This document shows positions 48,650 to 59,582 of a stretch of 64,000 bases of DNA, piece after piece (the first letter of the stretch is position 1; every line of letters starts with the position of its first letter). The stretch is taken from assembly GCF_009907385.1 (NCBI RefSeq), contig NZ_JAAATR010000105.1:1-64000 (forward strand), given 5' to 3'. Made by a program: the position numbers and the translations under genes. The notes beneath the pieces are model-generated. The model did not search any database and was not told where the DNA came from. It saw only the letters and a program-made list of their open reading frames with translations. This stretch comes from Atlantibacter hermannii (GTDB lineage: Bacteria > Pseudomonadota > Gammaproteobacteria > Enterobacterales > Enterobacteriaceae).

Positions 48650-49348
48650 TTACATCGGCGATAAGTTAAGGAAGAAACGCTGCAGCCAGCCCATGTTCTG
48701 CGCTTCGTTGATATAGCCGTTGCCGACATATTCGATACGCGCGTCCGCCACGTTGGTGGACGGAACGGTGTTGCTGCCGCTGATGGTGCGTGGGTTCACG
48801 ACACCGGAGAAACGAATGAATTCTGTGCCCTGGTTAATGGCGATCTGTTTTTCGCCCACCACGTGCAGGTTGCCGTTCGCCAGCACCTGGTCGACGGTCA
48901 CGGTGAGCGTGCCGCTGAAGGTGTTGCTGGCGTTAGCGCCGCCTTTGCCGTTAAAGCTGTTGCCGCCGGAAGCGTCCACGGTGGCGCGGTCGTTGCCGAA
49001 TAACCCCTGCAGATAACGCGGCACGGCGTCAAAGCCGAAGTTGGTTTTGCCGTCGCGGCTGGCGTTGGCCGAGGAACTCTTGCTGGCGCTGACGTTTTCC
49101 TGCAAAACAATCGTCAGGGTATCGCCGATATTGCGCGGGCGGCGGTCTTCGAACAGCGGCTGGTAGCCGTAGTTAATCGGCTGGGCGGACTGGAAAATAG
49201 AACCATTGACCACCGGCGCGGCGCCTGGCGCGGGCTGCGCGGTTGTCGCGCCCTGCACCAGCGGCTTCGAGGGGACCCAGGCACACCCGGATAACGTCAC
49301 CATCAGGGCGATGAAAAGAGGGCGATATTGCGCACCGGTATTTTGCAT
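48650..49348 (-). CDS. flgH: Flagellar L-ring lipoprotein FlgH
   Basis: FlgH forms the outer-membrane L-ring. The lipobox LSGC and mature lipoprotein start are clear; the core [20 protein letters not shown] and the end [14 protein letters not shown] match E. coli. The ATG at 49348 gives 232 aa, exactly the E. coli length; starts 3 and 18 codons upstream are less likely. Confidence 0.95.
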   Translation of the reverse strand: MQNTGAQYRPLFIALMVTLSGCAWVPSKPLVQGATTAQPAPGAAPVVNGSIFQSAQPINYGYQPLFEDRRPRNIGDTLTIVLQENVSASKSSSANASRDGKTNFGFDAVPRYLQGLFGNDRATVDASGGNSFNGKGGANASNTFSGTLTVTVDQVLANGNLHVVGEKQIAINQGTEFIRFSGVVNPRTISGSNTVPSTNVADARIEYVGNGYINEAQNMGWLQRFFLNLSPM

Positions 49349-49403
49349 TGCTTTCATCTTCAGTATTCGTGCCCGGCGCGGCGTGAACCGCGCCGGGAGC
49401 ACG

Positions 49404-50195
<792 letters not shown>

Positions 50196-50198
50196 TTA

Positions 50199-50954
50199 TT
50201 AAGTCATCGACAGCAGCTGGTTAGCCCGCTGAGAATTTTCATCGACGCTGGAGATGATTTTCATCTGCATCTCGAAGCGTCGGGCGTTGGCGATCATATC
50301 GGTCATCGCTTCGACGGGTTTGACGTTACTGCCTTCCAGCACGCCGGACATCACGCGGATGCTCGGGTCGGCCTGCAACATCGGGCCGCGCTGCGCCTGT
50401 GCGGCGGCGCTTAAGCGGAATAATCCGTCATCGCCGCGCACAATCTCATTCCCATCGGCCTTCACCAGCTTCAGCCGGCCGACCGGCGCGACGGTGTTTG
50501 GCGGGTCGCCGGGATTAAGCGCCGAAATGGTGCCGTCCGCCGCGATGGTGATTTCCGCCCCTTCCGGCACCACAATCGGGCCGCCGTCGCCCATCACCGG
50601 ATTACCCTGAATGGTCAACTGCCCCCCGGCAGTGACCTGGATATTCCCGTTACGGGTATAGGCTTCAGTGCCCGCCGCGCTCTGTACGGCAATCCAGCCA
50701 TCCTGCTGCAGCGCTACGTCCAGCGGACGCGAGGTGTAATCCAGCGCGCCCTGGGACAAATTGGCCCCAGGCGTGGAGGCCGCCACCAGGGTGCGGGTCG
50801 GCAGCGATAAGCCTTCCACCGGCACCGCACGCAGCGCGGTAAGCTGGGCGCGGAAACCCGGCGTGGAGGCATTCGCCAGGTTGCTGGCATTGACCGCCTG
50901 TTGGTTCAGGGTCTGGCTGGCAGCCCCCATAGCGGTATAAATTGCGTGATCCAT
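50199..50954 (-). CDS. flgF: Proximal rod protein FlgF
   Basis: FlgF is a rod component between FlgB/C and FlgG. The 251-aa protein has the NASNLANASTPGFRAQL signature near the N-terminus and the rod-type end VEAMTDMIANARRFEMQMKI. It is 19 bp after flgE. Confidence 0.97.
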   Translation of the reverse strand: MDHAIYTAMGAASQTLNQQAVNASNLANASTPGFRAQLTALRAVPVEGLSLPTRTLVAASTPGANLSQGALDYTSRPLDVALQQDGWIAVQSAAGTEAYTRNGNIQVTAGGQLTIQGNPVMGDGGPIVVPEGAEITIAADGTISALNPGDPPNTVAPVGRLKLVKADGNEIVRGDDGLFRLSAAAQAQRGPMLQADPSIRVMSGVLEGSNVKPVEAMTDMIANARRFEMQMKIISSVDENSQRANQLLSMT

Positions 50955-50973
50955 TAGGCCGTCCCGTCAGGCA

Positions 50974-52191
50974 TTAACGCAGGTTAACCAGCGTGTTCAG
51001 GATCTGGTCCTGAGTCTTGATGGTCTGGGCGTTGGACTGGTAATTACGCTGGGCCACGATCATGTTGACCAGCTCCTTACTCAGATCGACGTTAGAGGCT
51101 TCCAGCGCGCCGTTGGTCAACTGGCCGAAGTTGCCGCTGCCTGCGGTGCCCAGCAGGGCCACGCCGGAGGCGTTGCTCGCTTCCCACAGGTTATCGCCCT
51201 GGGATGAGAGCCCTTCCGGGTTCGCGAAGTTTGCCAGCACGATCTGGCCCAGCAGCTGCTGCTTCTCGTTGGAGTAGTTGCCGACCACGGTGCCGTCATC
51301 GTTGATCTGGTAGCTCACCAGGTCGCCCGGCTTATAGCCGTTCTGCTCGGTGGATACGATGTTGTTGGAGCCGGTGTTCTGCTGCATTGAACCGGTGAAA
51401 TCCAGGGTAAACGGCGTTGGCGCGACTCCGTTCAGCGAGCCAGGCGTCATCGCAATCGTCGCCGGGTTGGCCGGTGCCGTCAGATTACCGTTACCGTCGA
51501 AGCTCATGGTGGTCGGCGCAGACACCGGGCTGCCCGCCACGCTGCTGTCCTGGTAGTACACCGCCCAACTGCTGTCGGCGTTCTTCCGGAAATAGACGTT
51601 CATGTCATGGGCGTTACCCTGGGTATCGAATACCGTGACACTGCCTTTTTTGTTGTAGCTATCGGCATTGGCCGGGTTAAACGCCACGTCCGCGGCAATG
51701 GTTTTATCCGAGGAGTTCAGGTTGACCACCATTGACGCGGTGGTGGTCACTTTAGCCGGCATCAGGGTATTAGGGATGGTCAGGCCAACCGGGTTGGCCC
51801 CCTGCTGAATGGTCGGCGGCGTGCCGGTTGCCGGATAGCCGGTTACCTGCATGCCCTGCATATTGGTCAGGTTGCGGCTTTCATCCAGTTTGAACTGGCC
51901 GTTACGGCTGTAAAATACCGAACCGTTGCTGTCCACCAGACGGAAAAACCCGTTCTGGCTGATGGCGACGTCGAGGCCACGACCGGTATTGGTGGTGATG
52001 CCGTCGCTAAAGTCCTGGGTCACCGCCGCGACTTTAACGCCGAGGCCCACTTTAGAGCCGGCGAACATATCCGCAAAAGAAACGGAAGCGGATTTAAAAC
52101 CGTAAGTGGCGGAGTTGGCGATGTTGTTACCAATCACGTCCAGGTTGGAGGCCGCAGCATTCAGGCCGCTGACCGCTTGAGAAAAGCCCAT
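50974..52191 (-). CDS. flgE: Hook protein FlgE
   Basis: FlgE polymerises into the hook. The 405-aa protein has the N-terminal VIGNNIANSATYGFKSA signature and the C-terminal KELVNMIVAQRNYQSNAQTIKTQ, with a variable outer domain (about 150-290). It is 24 bp after flgD. Confidence 0.98.
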   Translation of the reverse strand: MGFSQAVSGLNAAASNLDVIGNNIANSATYGFKSASVSFADMFAGSKVGLGVKVAAVTQDFSDGITTNTGRGLDVAISQNGFFRLVDSNGSVFYSRNGQFKLDESRNLTNMQGMQVTGYPATGTPPTIQQGANPVGLTIPNTLMPAKVTTTASMVVNLNSSDKTIAADVAFNPANADSYNKKGSVTVFDTQGNAHDMNVYFRKNADSSWAVYYQDSSVAGSPVSAPTTMSFDGNGNLTAPANPATIAMTPGSLNGVAPTPFTLDFTGSMQQNTGSNNIVSTEQNGYKPGDLVSYQINDDGTVVGNYSNEKQQLLGQIVLANFANPEGLSSQGDNLWEASNASGVALLGTAGSGNFGQLTNGALEASNVDLSKELVNMIVAQRNYQSNAQTIKTQDQILNTLVNLR

Positions 52192-52215
52192 GTCTTACTC
52201 CTGTAAGTGCAAGCG

Positions 52216-52902
52216 TTAGATAATTTGTCGCACTTCGCTGATTGCGAGAGTGCCGTAGGTGCCCAGGTCCAGGAGCGTGCTGCCGTTACTGCGCGTCACG
52301 CCGTTGACTAAAGCGAAATTAAGCGGCTGCGCCACCAGCTGCGTACCGGCAGAGCTTGCCGAAATCGTCACGTTGTACGCGCCGTCCGGCACGGCGGTGC
52401 CGTCGGTCATTTTTCCATCCCAGCTAAAGGTATGAACGCCCGCGCTCAGCTTGCCGATGTCCAGGGTTTGCATCACCACACCCTCTTTATTGGTGATGGT
52501 GGCGGTGACTTTATCCGCCGCCTGCTGTAGCTCAACGCCGAACGGAGTGGTGGTTTCTTTCCCGGCGAGGATCGTGCTGCCCGGGATCATCACGCCACGG
52601 TCAATCAGCGCGCTGGCCTGCAACGACTGGTTGTTATCAAGCTGGCCGGAGACCGCGCCCAACGTGGTGTTGAGTTTTTCGATCCCGCTCACGGTGCTGA
52701 TTTGCGCCAGCTGGGTGGTCAGTTCGTTGTTTTGCAGCGGGTTGGTGGGGTCCTGGTTTTTCAGTTGCGCCACCAGTAGCGTCAGGAAGCTGCTCTGGAG
52801 ATCGGACGCGCTGCTGCCGGTCAGACTGTTGGAACCGGTGGAGTAGCTGGTTCCGCTGACGCCAGTATTCGTTGGGTCGTTAACGTTAACGGCAATGGAC
52901 AT
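52216..52902 (-). CDS. flgD: Hook cap (scaffold) protein FlgD
   Basis: FlgD caps the growing hook and is later shed. The 228-aa protein has the N-terminal secretion-type Ser/Thr-rich stretch and SFLTLLVAQLKNQDPTNPLQNNE (split over 38-60). A FlgD Ig-like/Tudor C-terminal domain (about 110-228) contains FSWDGKMTDG. It is 10 bp after flgC. Confidence 0.97.
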   Translation of the reverse strand: MSIAVNVNDPTNTGVSGTSYSTGSNSLTGSSASDLQSSFLTLLVAQLKNQDPTNPLQNNELTTQLAQISTVSGIEKLNTTLGAVSGQLDNNQSLQASALIDRGVMIPGSTILAGKETTTPFGVELQQAADKVTATITNKEGVVMQTLDIGKLSAGVHTFSWDGKMTDGTAVPDGAYNVTISASSAGTQLVAQPLNFALVNGVTRSNGSTLLDLGTYGTLAISEVRQII

Positions 52903-52912
52903 GGTTTTCTCC

Positions 52913-53317
52913 TTATTGTCCGATGGTCAGCGTTTTCAGCATCATGCTTTTCACGGTGTTCAGCACTTCGACGTTGGCCTGATAGCTGCGCGACGCCGAC
53001 ATGGTGTTGACCATTTCGCCGACCACATCGACGTTTGGCATTTTGACGTAGCCGTTGGCGTCCGCCAGCGGATTGCCTGGCTCGTAAACCAGCTTGTCCG
53101 GGGCCTGGCTTTCTACCACCTGGCTGACCTTCACGCCGCCGGTCGCCGCGCCGGGCTGGGCGTCCACCTGGAATACCACCTGTTTAGCGCGATAGGGCTG
53201 GCCGTCCGGCCCGGTCACGCTGTCGGCGTTAGCGAGGTTGCTTGCCGCCACGTTGAGGCGTTTCGATTGCGCGGTCATGGCTGAACCGGCGATATCAAAA
53301 ATATTGAGCAGCGCCAT
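52913..53317 (-). CDS. flgC: Proximal rod protein FlgC
   Basis: FlgC is a proximal rod subunit. Its 134 aa equal E. coli, with [21 protein letters not shown] near the N-terminus (seen in parts) and [16 protein letters not shown] at the end. Two bases separate it from flgB. Confidence 0.97.
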   Translation of the reverse strand: MALLNIFDIAGSAMTAQSKRLNVAASNLANADSVTGPDGQPYRAKQVVFQVDAQPGAATGGVKVSQVVESQAPDKLVYEPGNPLADANGYVKMPNVDVVGEMVNTMSASRSYQANVEVLNTVKSMMLKTLTIGQ

Positions 53318-53319
53318 GA

Positions 53320-53736
53320 TTAGTTTCCTTGTTGCAGCACGTTCATCATGCCTTTGATTTGCCCGCTCATCAGCGTCAGATCCGTCTGGTATTTCAGCGC
53401 GTTATCTGCAAACTGGGTGCGTTCGCGGTCCATATCCACGGTGTTGCCGTCCATTGACGGTTGATCGGGAATGCGGTACAGCAAGTTCATGGATGGGGCC
53501 GTGGAAGCCTGGGCGGGAATGTGGTGAGCGGAGGTCATGGTCAATGCAACCGTGTTGCCTTGAGCCCGTCCGCGCTCCATTACCTGTTTGAGTTGGCTGG
53601 CGAAATCGATGTCCCGGGCCTGATAGCCTGGGGTATCGGCATTGGCAATGTTCGCCGCCAGGATCTCCTGACGCTGCGCGCGCAAATTGAGCGCTTCCTG
53701 CTGAAAACGCAACGCGGCATCGAGTTTGTCGAGCAT
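53320..53736 (-). CDS. flgB: Proximal rod protein FlgB
   Basis: FlgB is the first rod protein gene of the flgBCDEFGHIJ operon. The 138-aa product has [21 protein letters not shown] near residues 28-48 and a Met/Gln-rich C-terminal helix. The class-2 promoter lies in the interval shared with divergent flgA. Confidence 0.97.
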   Translation of the reverse strand: MLDKLDAALRFQQEALNLRAQRQEILAANIANADTPGYQARDIDFASQLKQVMERGRAQGNTVALTMTSAHHIPAQASTAPSMNLLYRIPDQPSMDGNTVDMDRERTQFADNALKYQTDLTLMSGQIKGMMNVLQQGN

Positions 53737-53795
53737 GGTTCCTCCGCGAATAGCATGGTGATGGCGACAGCTTAATGCGCGACCACCTCGCCTTA

Positions 53796-53832
53796 TCGTT
53801 GGAATAAGCGCAAAATGCGTCGCTATTTGTTG
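53796..53832. promoter_or_regulatory. FlhDC-type control region between flgB and flgA
   Basis: On the reverse strand this stretch contains AAATAGCGACGCATTTTGCG followed by a TTATTCC segment, close to the FlhD4C2-protected region known between flgA and flgB in E. coli. It would serve both divergent class-2 operons. Confidence 0.65.
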
Positions 53833-53889
53833 CCTTGAGTCATCACGAGTCGCGGTAAAATCTTCACCATCGCGCTACCGGAGTCTCGG

Positions 53890-54546
53890 ATGAAACGTTT
53901 ACCCGCCACGCTTGCTACCGCTTTGATGCTGCTTAGCGCATCGGTTCACGCCGATGTGACGGCAGGATTGACGGATTTTTTCGCCCAACGACTGGCGGGT
54001 ATCAGCGACGAGGTTCAGGTCACGGTCAAGTCGCCGCAAAGCAACTGGCCCGCCTGTGACAATCCGGCTTACAGCCTGCCCGGCAACGCCAGGCTGTGGG
54101 GCAACCTGAGCGTGCTGGCGCGCTGCGGAAACGATAAGCGTTATTTACAGGTGACGGTTCAGGCTTACGGCGAGTACGTGGTGGCGAGCGCGCCGGTTGC
54201 TCGCGGCAGCGAGCTGAATGACGGGAATCTGCGCCTGCAACGCGGTCGGCTGGACCAACTGCCGCCGCGGGCGATGCTGTCGCTCGATCAGGCGCGTCAG
54301 TCCCAGACGCTGCGCGATTTAGCGCCGGGGCAAACCCTGACGATGTCAATGGTGCGCCAGCCCTGGCGGGTGAAAGCCGGTCAGCGCGTCATGGTGATTG
54401 CCAACGGCCAGGGGTTCAGCGTCAACAGTGAAGGCCAGGCGTTAAATAACGCCGCCGTGACGCAAAATGCCCGGGTGCGCATGGCCAACGGCCAGGTGGT
54501 CAGCGGAACGGTAGATAATGATGGGAATATTCTGATAACGCTATAA
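53890..54546 (+). CDS. flgA: P-ring assembly chaperone FlgA
   Basis: FlgA is a periplasmic chaperone for FlgI. A signal peptide (1-21, ending VHA) precedes a 197-aa mature domain with a SAF-type C-terminal part, including VKAGQRVMVIANGQGF and the ending DNDGNILITL. It is divergent from flgB and followed after 200 bp by flgM with its own promoter. Confidence 0.96.
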   Translation: MKRLPATLATALMLLSASVHADVTAGLTDFFAQRLAGISDEVQVTVKSPQSNWPACDNPAYSLPGNARLWGNLSVLARCGNDKRYLQVTVQAYGEYVVASAPVARGSELNDGNLRLQRGRLDQLPPRAMLSLDQARQSQTLRDLAPGQTLTMSMVRQPWRVKAGQRVMVIANGQGFSVNSEGQALNNAAVTQNARVRMANGQVVSGTVDNDGNILITL

Positions 54547-54660
54547 TCTCTTGCCTCTACACTCATCCAGGCGCGGGTAATCGCTGGCGCCGGTAGCCGG
54601 GACCGTAGAGTAAAGCATTCTTTCTGGTCATTTATTCGCGGGTAAGCGTAATGATGGGTG

Positions 54661-54687
54661 TAAAGATTTTGCTGCGGCTGCCGATAG
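54661..54687 (+). promoter_or_regulatory. Sigma-28 promoter of flgMN
   Basis: TAAAGATT-N11-GCCGATAG fits the FliA consensus at 14 of 16 positions with exact spacing. It lies 60 bp upstream of flgM, which is known to have a class-3 promoter so that FlgM responds to its own target sigma factor. Confidence 0.92.
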
Positions 54688-54746
54688 AATATCAACAAAT
54701 GATAAGACAGGCTCACAGCCACGAGCCCCCTCGATGAGGATTGAAC

Positions 54747-55043
54747 ATGAGCATAGAACGCACATCGCCATTAAAACCAATCGGCACTGTCCAACCGCGC
54801 GAGGCGGCCGAGCCTGCACAAGTTCCCGTTAATCGCCTGGATAAAACCGCGTCCGCCACCAGCACCAGCGTGACCTTCAGCGGCGCGCAGGCGCGTCTGA
54901 TGCAGGCTGGAAGCAGTGATATCAATATGGAGCGTGTCGAAGCGCTCAAAACCGCTATTCGAAACGGCGAGCTCAAAATGGACACAGGCAAAATTGCCGA
55001 TGCGCTAATTAACGAAGCTCAGAGTTTCCTGCAGAGTAAATAA
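54747..55043 (+). CDS. flgM: Anti-sigma-28 factor FlgM
   Basis: FlgM binds FliA until the hook is complete, then is exported. The 98-aa protein is disordered and Thr/Ser/Pro-rich at the N-terminus ([11 protein letters not shown]). The C-terminal half carries the sigma-binding helices ([20 protein letters not shown] and [13 protein letters not shown]). The ATG at 54747 follows GAGGA by six bases; an upstream TTG is rejected. Confidence 0.96.
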   Translation: MSIERTSPLKPIGTVQPREAAEPAQVPVNRLDKTASATSTSVTFSGAQARLMQAGSSDINMERVEALKTAIRNGELKMDTGKIADALINEAQSFLQSK

Positions 55044-55047
55044 TGGT

Positions 55048-55470
55048 ATGAGTCGTCTGTCAGAAGTGCTGGATCAAATGACGGCTGTCCTCAACTCGCT
55101 GAAAGAGGTGATGGACGCCGAGCAACTTCAATTATCAGCAGGCCACGTGAATGGCAGCGCGTTGCAACGTATTACCGAGCAAAAAAGCTCGCTGCTGGCC
55201 ACGCTGGATTACCTGGAGCAACAGCGCCGCGCGGAGCAGAACGCCGGACGCAGCGCCAATGACGATGCGCCGGGACGCTGGCAGGCGATAACCGAGACGA
55301 CGCAACAGCTGCGCACGCAGAACCAGCACAACGGCTGGCTGCTGGAGGGGCAAATCGCCCGTAATCAGCAGGCGCTGGAGGTGCTGAAACCGCACCAGGA
55401 ACCCACCCTGTACGGCGCGGATGGCCAGACGGCGAACTCCGTGCGCGGCGGGAAGAAGATTTCTATTTAA
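55048..55470 (+). CDS. flgN: FlgK/FlgL export chaperone FlgN
   Basis: FlgN is a cytoplasmic helical chaperone that hands FlgK and FlgL to the export gate. The 140-aa protein is rich in Gln/Glu/Leu coiled-coil heptads over residues 1-115 and has a short polar tail. It follows flgM by four bases and is ended by a terminator. Confidence 0.94.
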   Translation: MSRLSEVLDQMTAVLNSLKEVMDAEQLQLSAGHVNGSALQRITEQKSSLLATLDYLEQQRRAEQNAGRSANDDAPGRWQAITETTQQLRTQNQHNGWLLEGQIARNQQALEVLKPHQEPTLYGADGQTANSVRGGKKISI

Positions 55471-55479
55471 TCCGTTTTC

Positions 55480-55509
55480 CGGGCCAGACTCCCTGTCGGG
55501 CCCGTTTTT
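55480..55509 (+). terminator. Intrinsic terminator of flgMN
   Basis: CGGGCC / GGCCCG with a 13-base loop is followed by five T residues. It lies between flgN and convergent murJ. Confidence 0.8.
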
Positions 55510-55517
55510 AAATCAAC

Positions 55518-57053
55518 TCACACCGTTCGCCGCGCGAAATCCCGCATTTTGAACCCCAGCGCCGCCAGGGTCGCGAAATAGGCCACTACCCCAACGATCA
55601 CCACTGCCAGCAGACGCAGAATACGGTACGGCATGGTGCCGACGTCCCATGCGGGCATTATCATCATCATGCCGATCAGCGCGCCCGCCATAACCAGCAC
55701 CGCAATAATCAGCCGGATTAAAAAGCGCGCCCAGCCCGGCTCTGGCTGGAAGATTTTCTGTTTACGCAGCTGCCAGTAAAGCAGGCTGGCGTTTAAGCAG
55801 GCGGCAAGACCGATAGACAGCGACAGCCCGGCGTGCTTCAGCGGACCGATAAACGCCAGGTTCATTACCTGGGTCATAATCAACGTCACGATGGCGATCT
55901 TTACCGGGGTTTTGATGTCCTGACGGGAGTAGAACCCCGGCGCCAGCACCTTCACCACGATAAGCCCCATCAGCCCCACCGAATAGGCAATCAGCGCGCG
56001 CTGGGTCATATCAGCATCGAAAGCGGTAAATTTACCGTACTGGAACAGCGCGGCGATCAGCGGTTCGGCCAGAATGCCCAGCGCCACGGCGCTCGGCAGC
56101 GCCAGTAAAAAGCACAGCCGCAGCCCCCAGTCCATCAGACGGTTGTATTCATCATGGTTGCCGCTGGCGAAGCTGCGCGACAGCGACGGCAGCAGGATGG
56201 TGCCCAGCGCCACGCCCAGCACGCCGGACGGGAATTCCATCAGGCGGTCCGCGTAGTACATCCAGGACACTGAACCGGATACCAGAAAGGAGGCGAAAAT
56301 GGTGTTGATAATCAGGGAAATCTGGCTCACCGACACGCCGAGGATCGCCGGGCCCATTTGCTTCACCACCCGCATCGCGCCAGCATCGCGCAGATTAATG
56401 CGCGGCAGCACCAGCATGCCGATTTTCTTCAGGTGCGGCAGTTGATACAGCAGTTGCAGCACGCCGCCAACCGTCACCGCCCAGGCCAGCGCCAGCACCG
56501 GCGGATGGAAATACGGCGCGGCAAACAGCGCAAAACCAATCATGCTGATATTGAGCAGCGTCGGCGCGAACGCCGGGACCGAGAAGCGGTTCCAGGTATT
56601 GAGGATCGCCCCGGCCAGCGAAGCCAGCGATATCAGCAGGATGTACGGGAAAGTGATGCGCAGCAGCTGTTCGGTCAGCGCGAACTTATCGGCGGTGTCC
56701 ACAAAGCCCGGCGCGGTAACCAGGATCACCCAGTGGGCACCAATAATCCCCAGCACCGTGACAATCGCCAGCGCCAGGGTCAACAGGCCCGAGACATAGG
56801 AGATAAACAGCCGCGTGGCCTCTTCTCCCTGCTTGCTTTTATATTCCGCCAGGATCGGCACAAACGCCTGGGAAAACGCCCCTTCTGCGAAAATACGGCG
56901 CAGCAGATTGGGGAGTTTGAACGCCACAAAAAAGGCGTCGGTCGCCATCCCTGCGCCAAACACCCGTGCCACAATGGCGTCGCGCGCAAAACCCAGCACG
57001 CGGGAAAACATGGTCATCGAGCTGACCGCAGCCAGCGATTTTAATAAGTTCAT
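55518..57053 (-). CDS. murJ: Lipid II flippase MurJ
   Basis: MurJ flips lipid II across the inner membrane for cell-wall synthesis. The 511-aa length equals E. coli, with 14 predicted helices and the conserved N-terminal [19 protein letters not shown] and [19 protein letters not shown] motifs that hold the essential Arg residues. The ATG at 57053 gives [12 protein letters not shown] as in E. coli; an upstream start adds five residues without support. Confidence 0.97.
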   Translation of the reverse strand: MNLLKSLAAVSSMTMFSRVLGFARDAIVARVFGAGMATDAFFVAFKLPNLLRRIFAEGAFSQAFVPILAEYKSKQGEEATRLFISYVSGLLTLALAIVTVLGIIGAHWVILVTAPGFVDTADKFALTEQLLRITFPYILLISLASLAGAILNTWNRFSVPAFAPTLLNISMIGFALFAAPYFHPPVLALAWAVTVGGVLQLLYQLPHLKKIGMLVLPRINLRDAGAMRVVKQMGPAILGVSVSQISLIINTIFASFLVSGSVSWMYYADRLMEFPSGVLGVALGTILLPSLSRSFASGNHDEYNRLMDWGLRLCFLLALPSAVALGILAEPLIAALFQYGKFTAFDADMTQRALIAYSVGLMGLIVVKVLAPGFYSRQDIKTPVKIAIVTLIMTQVMNLAFIGPLKHAGLSLSIGLAACLNASLLYWQLRKQKIFQPEPGWARFLIRLIIAVLVMAGALIGMMMIMPAWDVGTMPYRILRLLAVVIVGVVAYFATLAALGFKMRDFARRTV

Positions 57054-57161
57054 TATTCCGTTCCACAAACACTGACGCCTGCAAAGCAGGCGTCAGGTAT
57101 TCAGCGAGCGCCTAGTCTACCCGAGCGCTGATGAAATTCTAGCGGCAGATGTTACAGGCGG

Positions 57162-58085
57162 TTATTCTTCCATCGCCTCGCGCCAGAGTTTTTCCACCAC
57201 CCGCTGGGCCAGCAGCGCCTGTTCGCCTGCGGTTTCGGGAATGGTCTGATTTGCCACGCAGTCGATAAAATGCTGCGCGCAACCAACAAATCCGCGCTGT
57301 TCAAGCGTACTCTGCCAGCCGGGAATGGGCTGGGTGACCACCCCTGCCCCACGCTCTTCCCGCCAGTCGCGCATATCGGTGACCTGATACAGCCCGCCGT
57401 CGGTGACCGCCTGCACCCACTCGCGCTGACTGCCCGCCCGGCGATGCATGCTGGTGGTGATCTGTAATTGTTGATGGGCGAAGTGGTGCTCGGCATACAG
57501 CATTTCGCCCCGATCGCTGGTTTGCAGGACGCCGCTTTGCAGCTCTGCCGCCCCGCCTGCCAGCCATAGCGCGGTGTCCACCACGTGAAGGTAGTCATCC
57601 AGCAGGGTAAAGCGTAAATCGTGCGGGCCAACGCTGTCTGCGCGATGTTTGTCCATCCGCAGCGAGGCGCAATGCTCCAGTCGCGCTTTCAGCTCGCGAT
57701 AGCGCGGCGCAAAGCGGCGGTTGAAGCCAACCATCAGAGTCAATTTTTTACGCGCCGCCAGATCCACCAGCCGCTCGGCATCCGACAGGTTTTCCGCCAG
57801 CGGCTTATCCACGCAGACGTGTACCCCGGCGTTGAGCAGCTCGCTCACCACCGCGTAGTGGCTCGCGGTGCTGCTGTGTACGAACACCGCATCGCAGCGC
57901 GTCGCCAGCTCGGCAATCGATCCGATATAAGGAATGCGGTACGCGTCGCAAATCGGCTGCGCCTTCGCTTGCGTCGGGGAAAACGCGCCCGCCAGCTGCC
58001 AGCGTGCCGCCGCCGAGAGTACCGGCAGCCAGGCTTTTTGCGCGATACCGCCGAGGCCCACCATTCCCACCCGTAATAAGGCCAT
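57162..58085 (-). CDS. mviM: Gfo/Idh/MocA-family oxidoreductase MviM
   Basis: This 307-aa predicted NAD(P) oxidoreductase is conserved beside murJ, but its substrate is unknown. The N-terminal Rossmann motif GMVGLGGIAQKAWLP (about 7-21) and the family CVDKPLAENLSDAERLV (Lys near 94) are visible. It is two bases downstream of yceH and 108 bp upstream of murJ. Confidence 0.95.
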   Translation of the reverse strand: MALLRVGMVGLGGIAQKAWLPVLSAAARWQLAGAFSPTQAKAQPICDAYRIPYIGSIAELATRCDAVFVHSSTASHYAVVSELLNAGVHVCVDKPLAENLSDAERLVDLAARKKLTLMVGFNRRFAPRYRELKARLEHCASLRMDKHRADSVGPHDLRFTLLDDYLHVVDTALWLAGGAAELQSGVLQTSDRGEMLYAEHHFAHQQLQITTSMHRRAGSQREWVQAVTDGGLYQVTDMRDWREERGAGVVTQPIPGWQSTLEQRGFVGCAQHFIDCVANQTIPETAGEQALLAQRVVEKLWREAMEE

Positions 58086-58087
58086 GA

Positions 58088-58735
58088 TTATTCTCCGGGA
58101 TGCGCTAACAGGGAATCGAGCCGGGTTTGCAGCTCCTGAACCTGCGCTTCCAGCGCTTCAACGCGCAGCGCCAGATCGTCAGAGCTTGCGCTGACGGTCT
58201 CTTCATCCTGAGCGGGAATGACCGCATCGCCGCTGAACAGATGCATGTAGCGGCTTTCGCGCTTGCCCGGCTCGCGCGGCAGGCGCGCAACAAAGGGGCC
58301 ATCTTCGCGGGCGGCCAGCCGCTCCAGGGTATTTTCGACTTCCGCCATGTCGGCGAATTCATGCATTCGCGAGGTGCGCCCGCGCAGTTCGCCCGGCGTT
58401 TGCGCGCCGCGCAGCAGCAGCGTGGCGATCAGCGCCACTTCCGCGCTGTTGAGCCTGAGATCGCCGAATTCGGAGTTACAAAAGCGCTGTTCATATTTCA
58501 TCACCCGATTGCCGAACCCGCTGACGGTGCGCAGATAATGACGTTTTACCAGCAAATCCAGAGTGTTTTGCACCTCGGACTCGCTGAGGTTCAGCACCGG
58601 CTCGCGGTTGGTTTTCTGATTGCAGGCCGTCACGATGCCGTTAACCGACAACGGATACTGCTCGGGCGTAGTGACCTGTTTTTCCAGCATACAGCCAATC
58701 ACGCGGGCTTCGGTGGCGCTGAGTGAGTATTTCAT
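58088..58735 (-). CDS. yceH: YceH family protein (UPF0502)
   Basis: This 215-aa protein of unknown role has two winged-helix domains (about 5-85 and 90-165; start [18 protein letters not shown], then [15 protein letters not shown]) and a C-terminal coiled coil (about 180-212). DNA binding is plausible from the fold. It lies between rimJ and mviM, as in K-12. Confidence 0.94.
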   Translation of the reverse strand: MKYSLSATEARVIGCMLEKQVTTPEQYPLSVNGIVTACNQKTNREPVLNLSESEVQNTLDLLVKRHYLRTVSGFGNRVMKYEQRFCNSEFGDLRLNSAEVALIATLLLRGAQTPGELRGRTSRMHEFADMAEVENTLERLAAREDGPFVARLPREPGKRESRYMHLFSGDAVIPAQDEETVSASSDDLALRVEALEAQVQELQTRLDSLLAHPGE

Positions 58736-58744
58736 GGAGGCTCC

Positions 58745-59329
58745 TTAACGACCTGCGGTCCATTCTTTGGTGGTCAGTGCGGTTAATACGTGATCGCGCC
58801 AGACGCCGTCGATCAGTAAATAATCTTTGGCATAGCCCTCTTTTTCAAAACCCAGCCGGGCCAGCAGATCCCCGCTGCGCTGGTTATGGGGCATATAGTT
58901 CGCCATGATGCGGTGAATATGTTGGGTACGCTGCATGTAGCGGATCGCGGAGGTCAGCGCTTCAAACATCAGCCCCTGCCCCTGCCATTTCTCCCCCAGC
59001 GAATAGCCCAGATAGCAGGCGTGAAATGAGCCGCGCACCACGTTGGAGAAGTTGGCGACGCCGTAGATCTCTTTTTCATCGGGATCGAACAGCGCGAAAT
59101 AGAACGCGCTACCCTGCTTATGCAGTTCGTTGATCATACTAAGCCGCGCCTGCCAGCCGGACGGATAGCAATGGCTCTCGTCACGAATCGGCTCCCAGGG
59201 CTTGAGAAACTGCCGGTTCTCGGCATAGTAGTCCGCCAGCCGCCAGGCATCCCGTTCGTAAATCAGACGGACCACCAGGCGGTCGGTCACTAAGCGTATT
59301 TTCGGCACATTATTGCGATAGCCAAACAT
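58745..59329 (-). CDS. rimJ: Ribosomal protein uS5 N-acetyltransferase RimJ
   Basis: RimJ acetylates the N-terminal Ala of ribosomal protein S5. Its 194 aa equal E. coli. The GNAT acetyl-CoA site is in [17 protein letters not shown] (about 109-125), with the later [20 protein letters not shown]. It leads the rimJ-yceH-mviM run and diverges from mdtH over about 250 bp. Confidence 0.96.
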   Translation of the reverse strand: MFGYRNNVPKIRLVTDRLVVRLIYERDAWRLADYYAENRQFLKPWEPIRDESHCYPSGWQARLSMINELHKQGSAFYFALFDPDEKEIYGVANFSNVVRGSFHACYLGYSLGEKWQGQGLMFEALTSAIRYMQRTQHIHRIMANYMPHNQRSGDLLARLGFEKEGYAKDYLLIDGVWRDHVLTALTTKEWTAGR

Positions 59330-59582
59330 CAGTCGTTACTCCTTGCAGGCATTCTGTCGTCGCCCGTTAGCCACGCCATGTTTTTACTATACCTGTTGCC
59401 AGGAGAACAGTGAAAACAGTGAAAACAGCAACATGCCTTTTTTCAGGCCGATATCGCGTGTCGATTAACGTCATCAATCAATCTGACAGATTGATAAAAA
59501 AATATTGTCGCCTCGACGATGGGAAAATGTGACCGGGCACCGCAAAATGGTTTCCTGTGGTTTCGTTTCCCGGGAGGGGGAA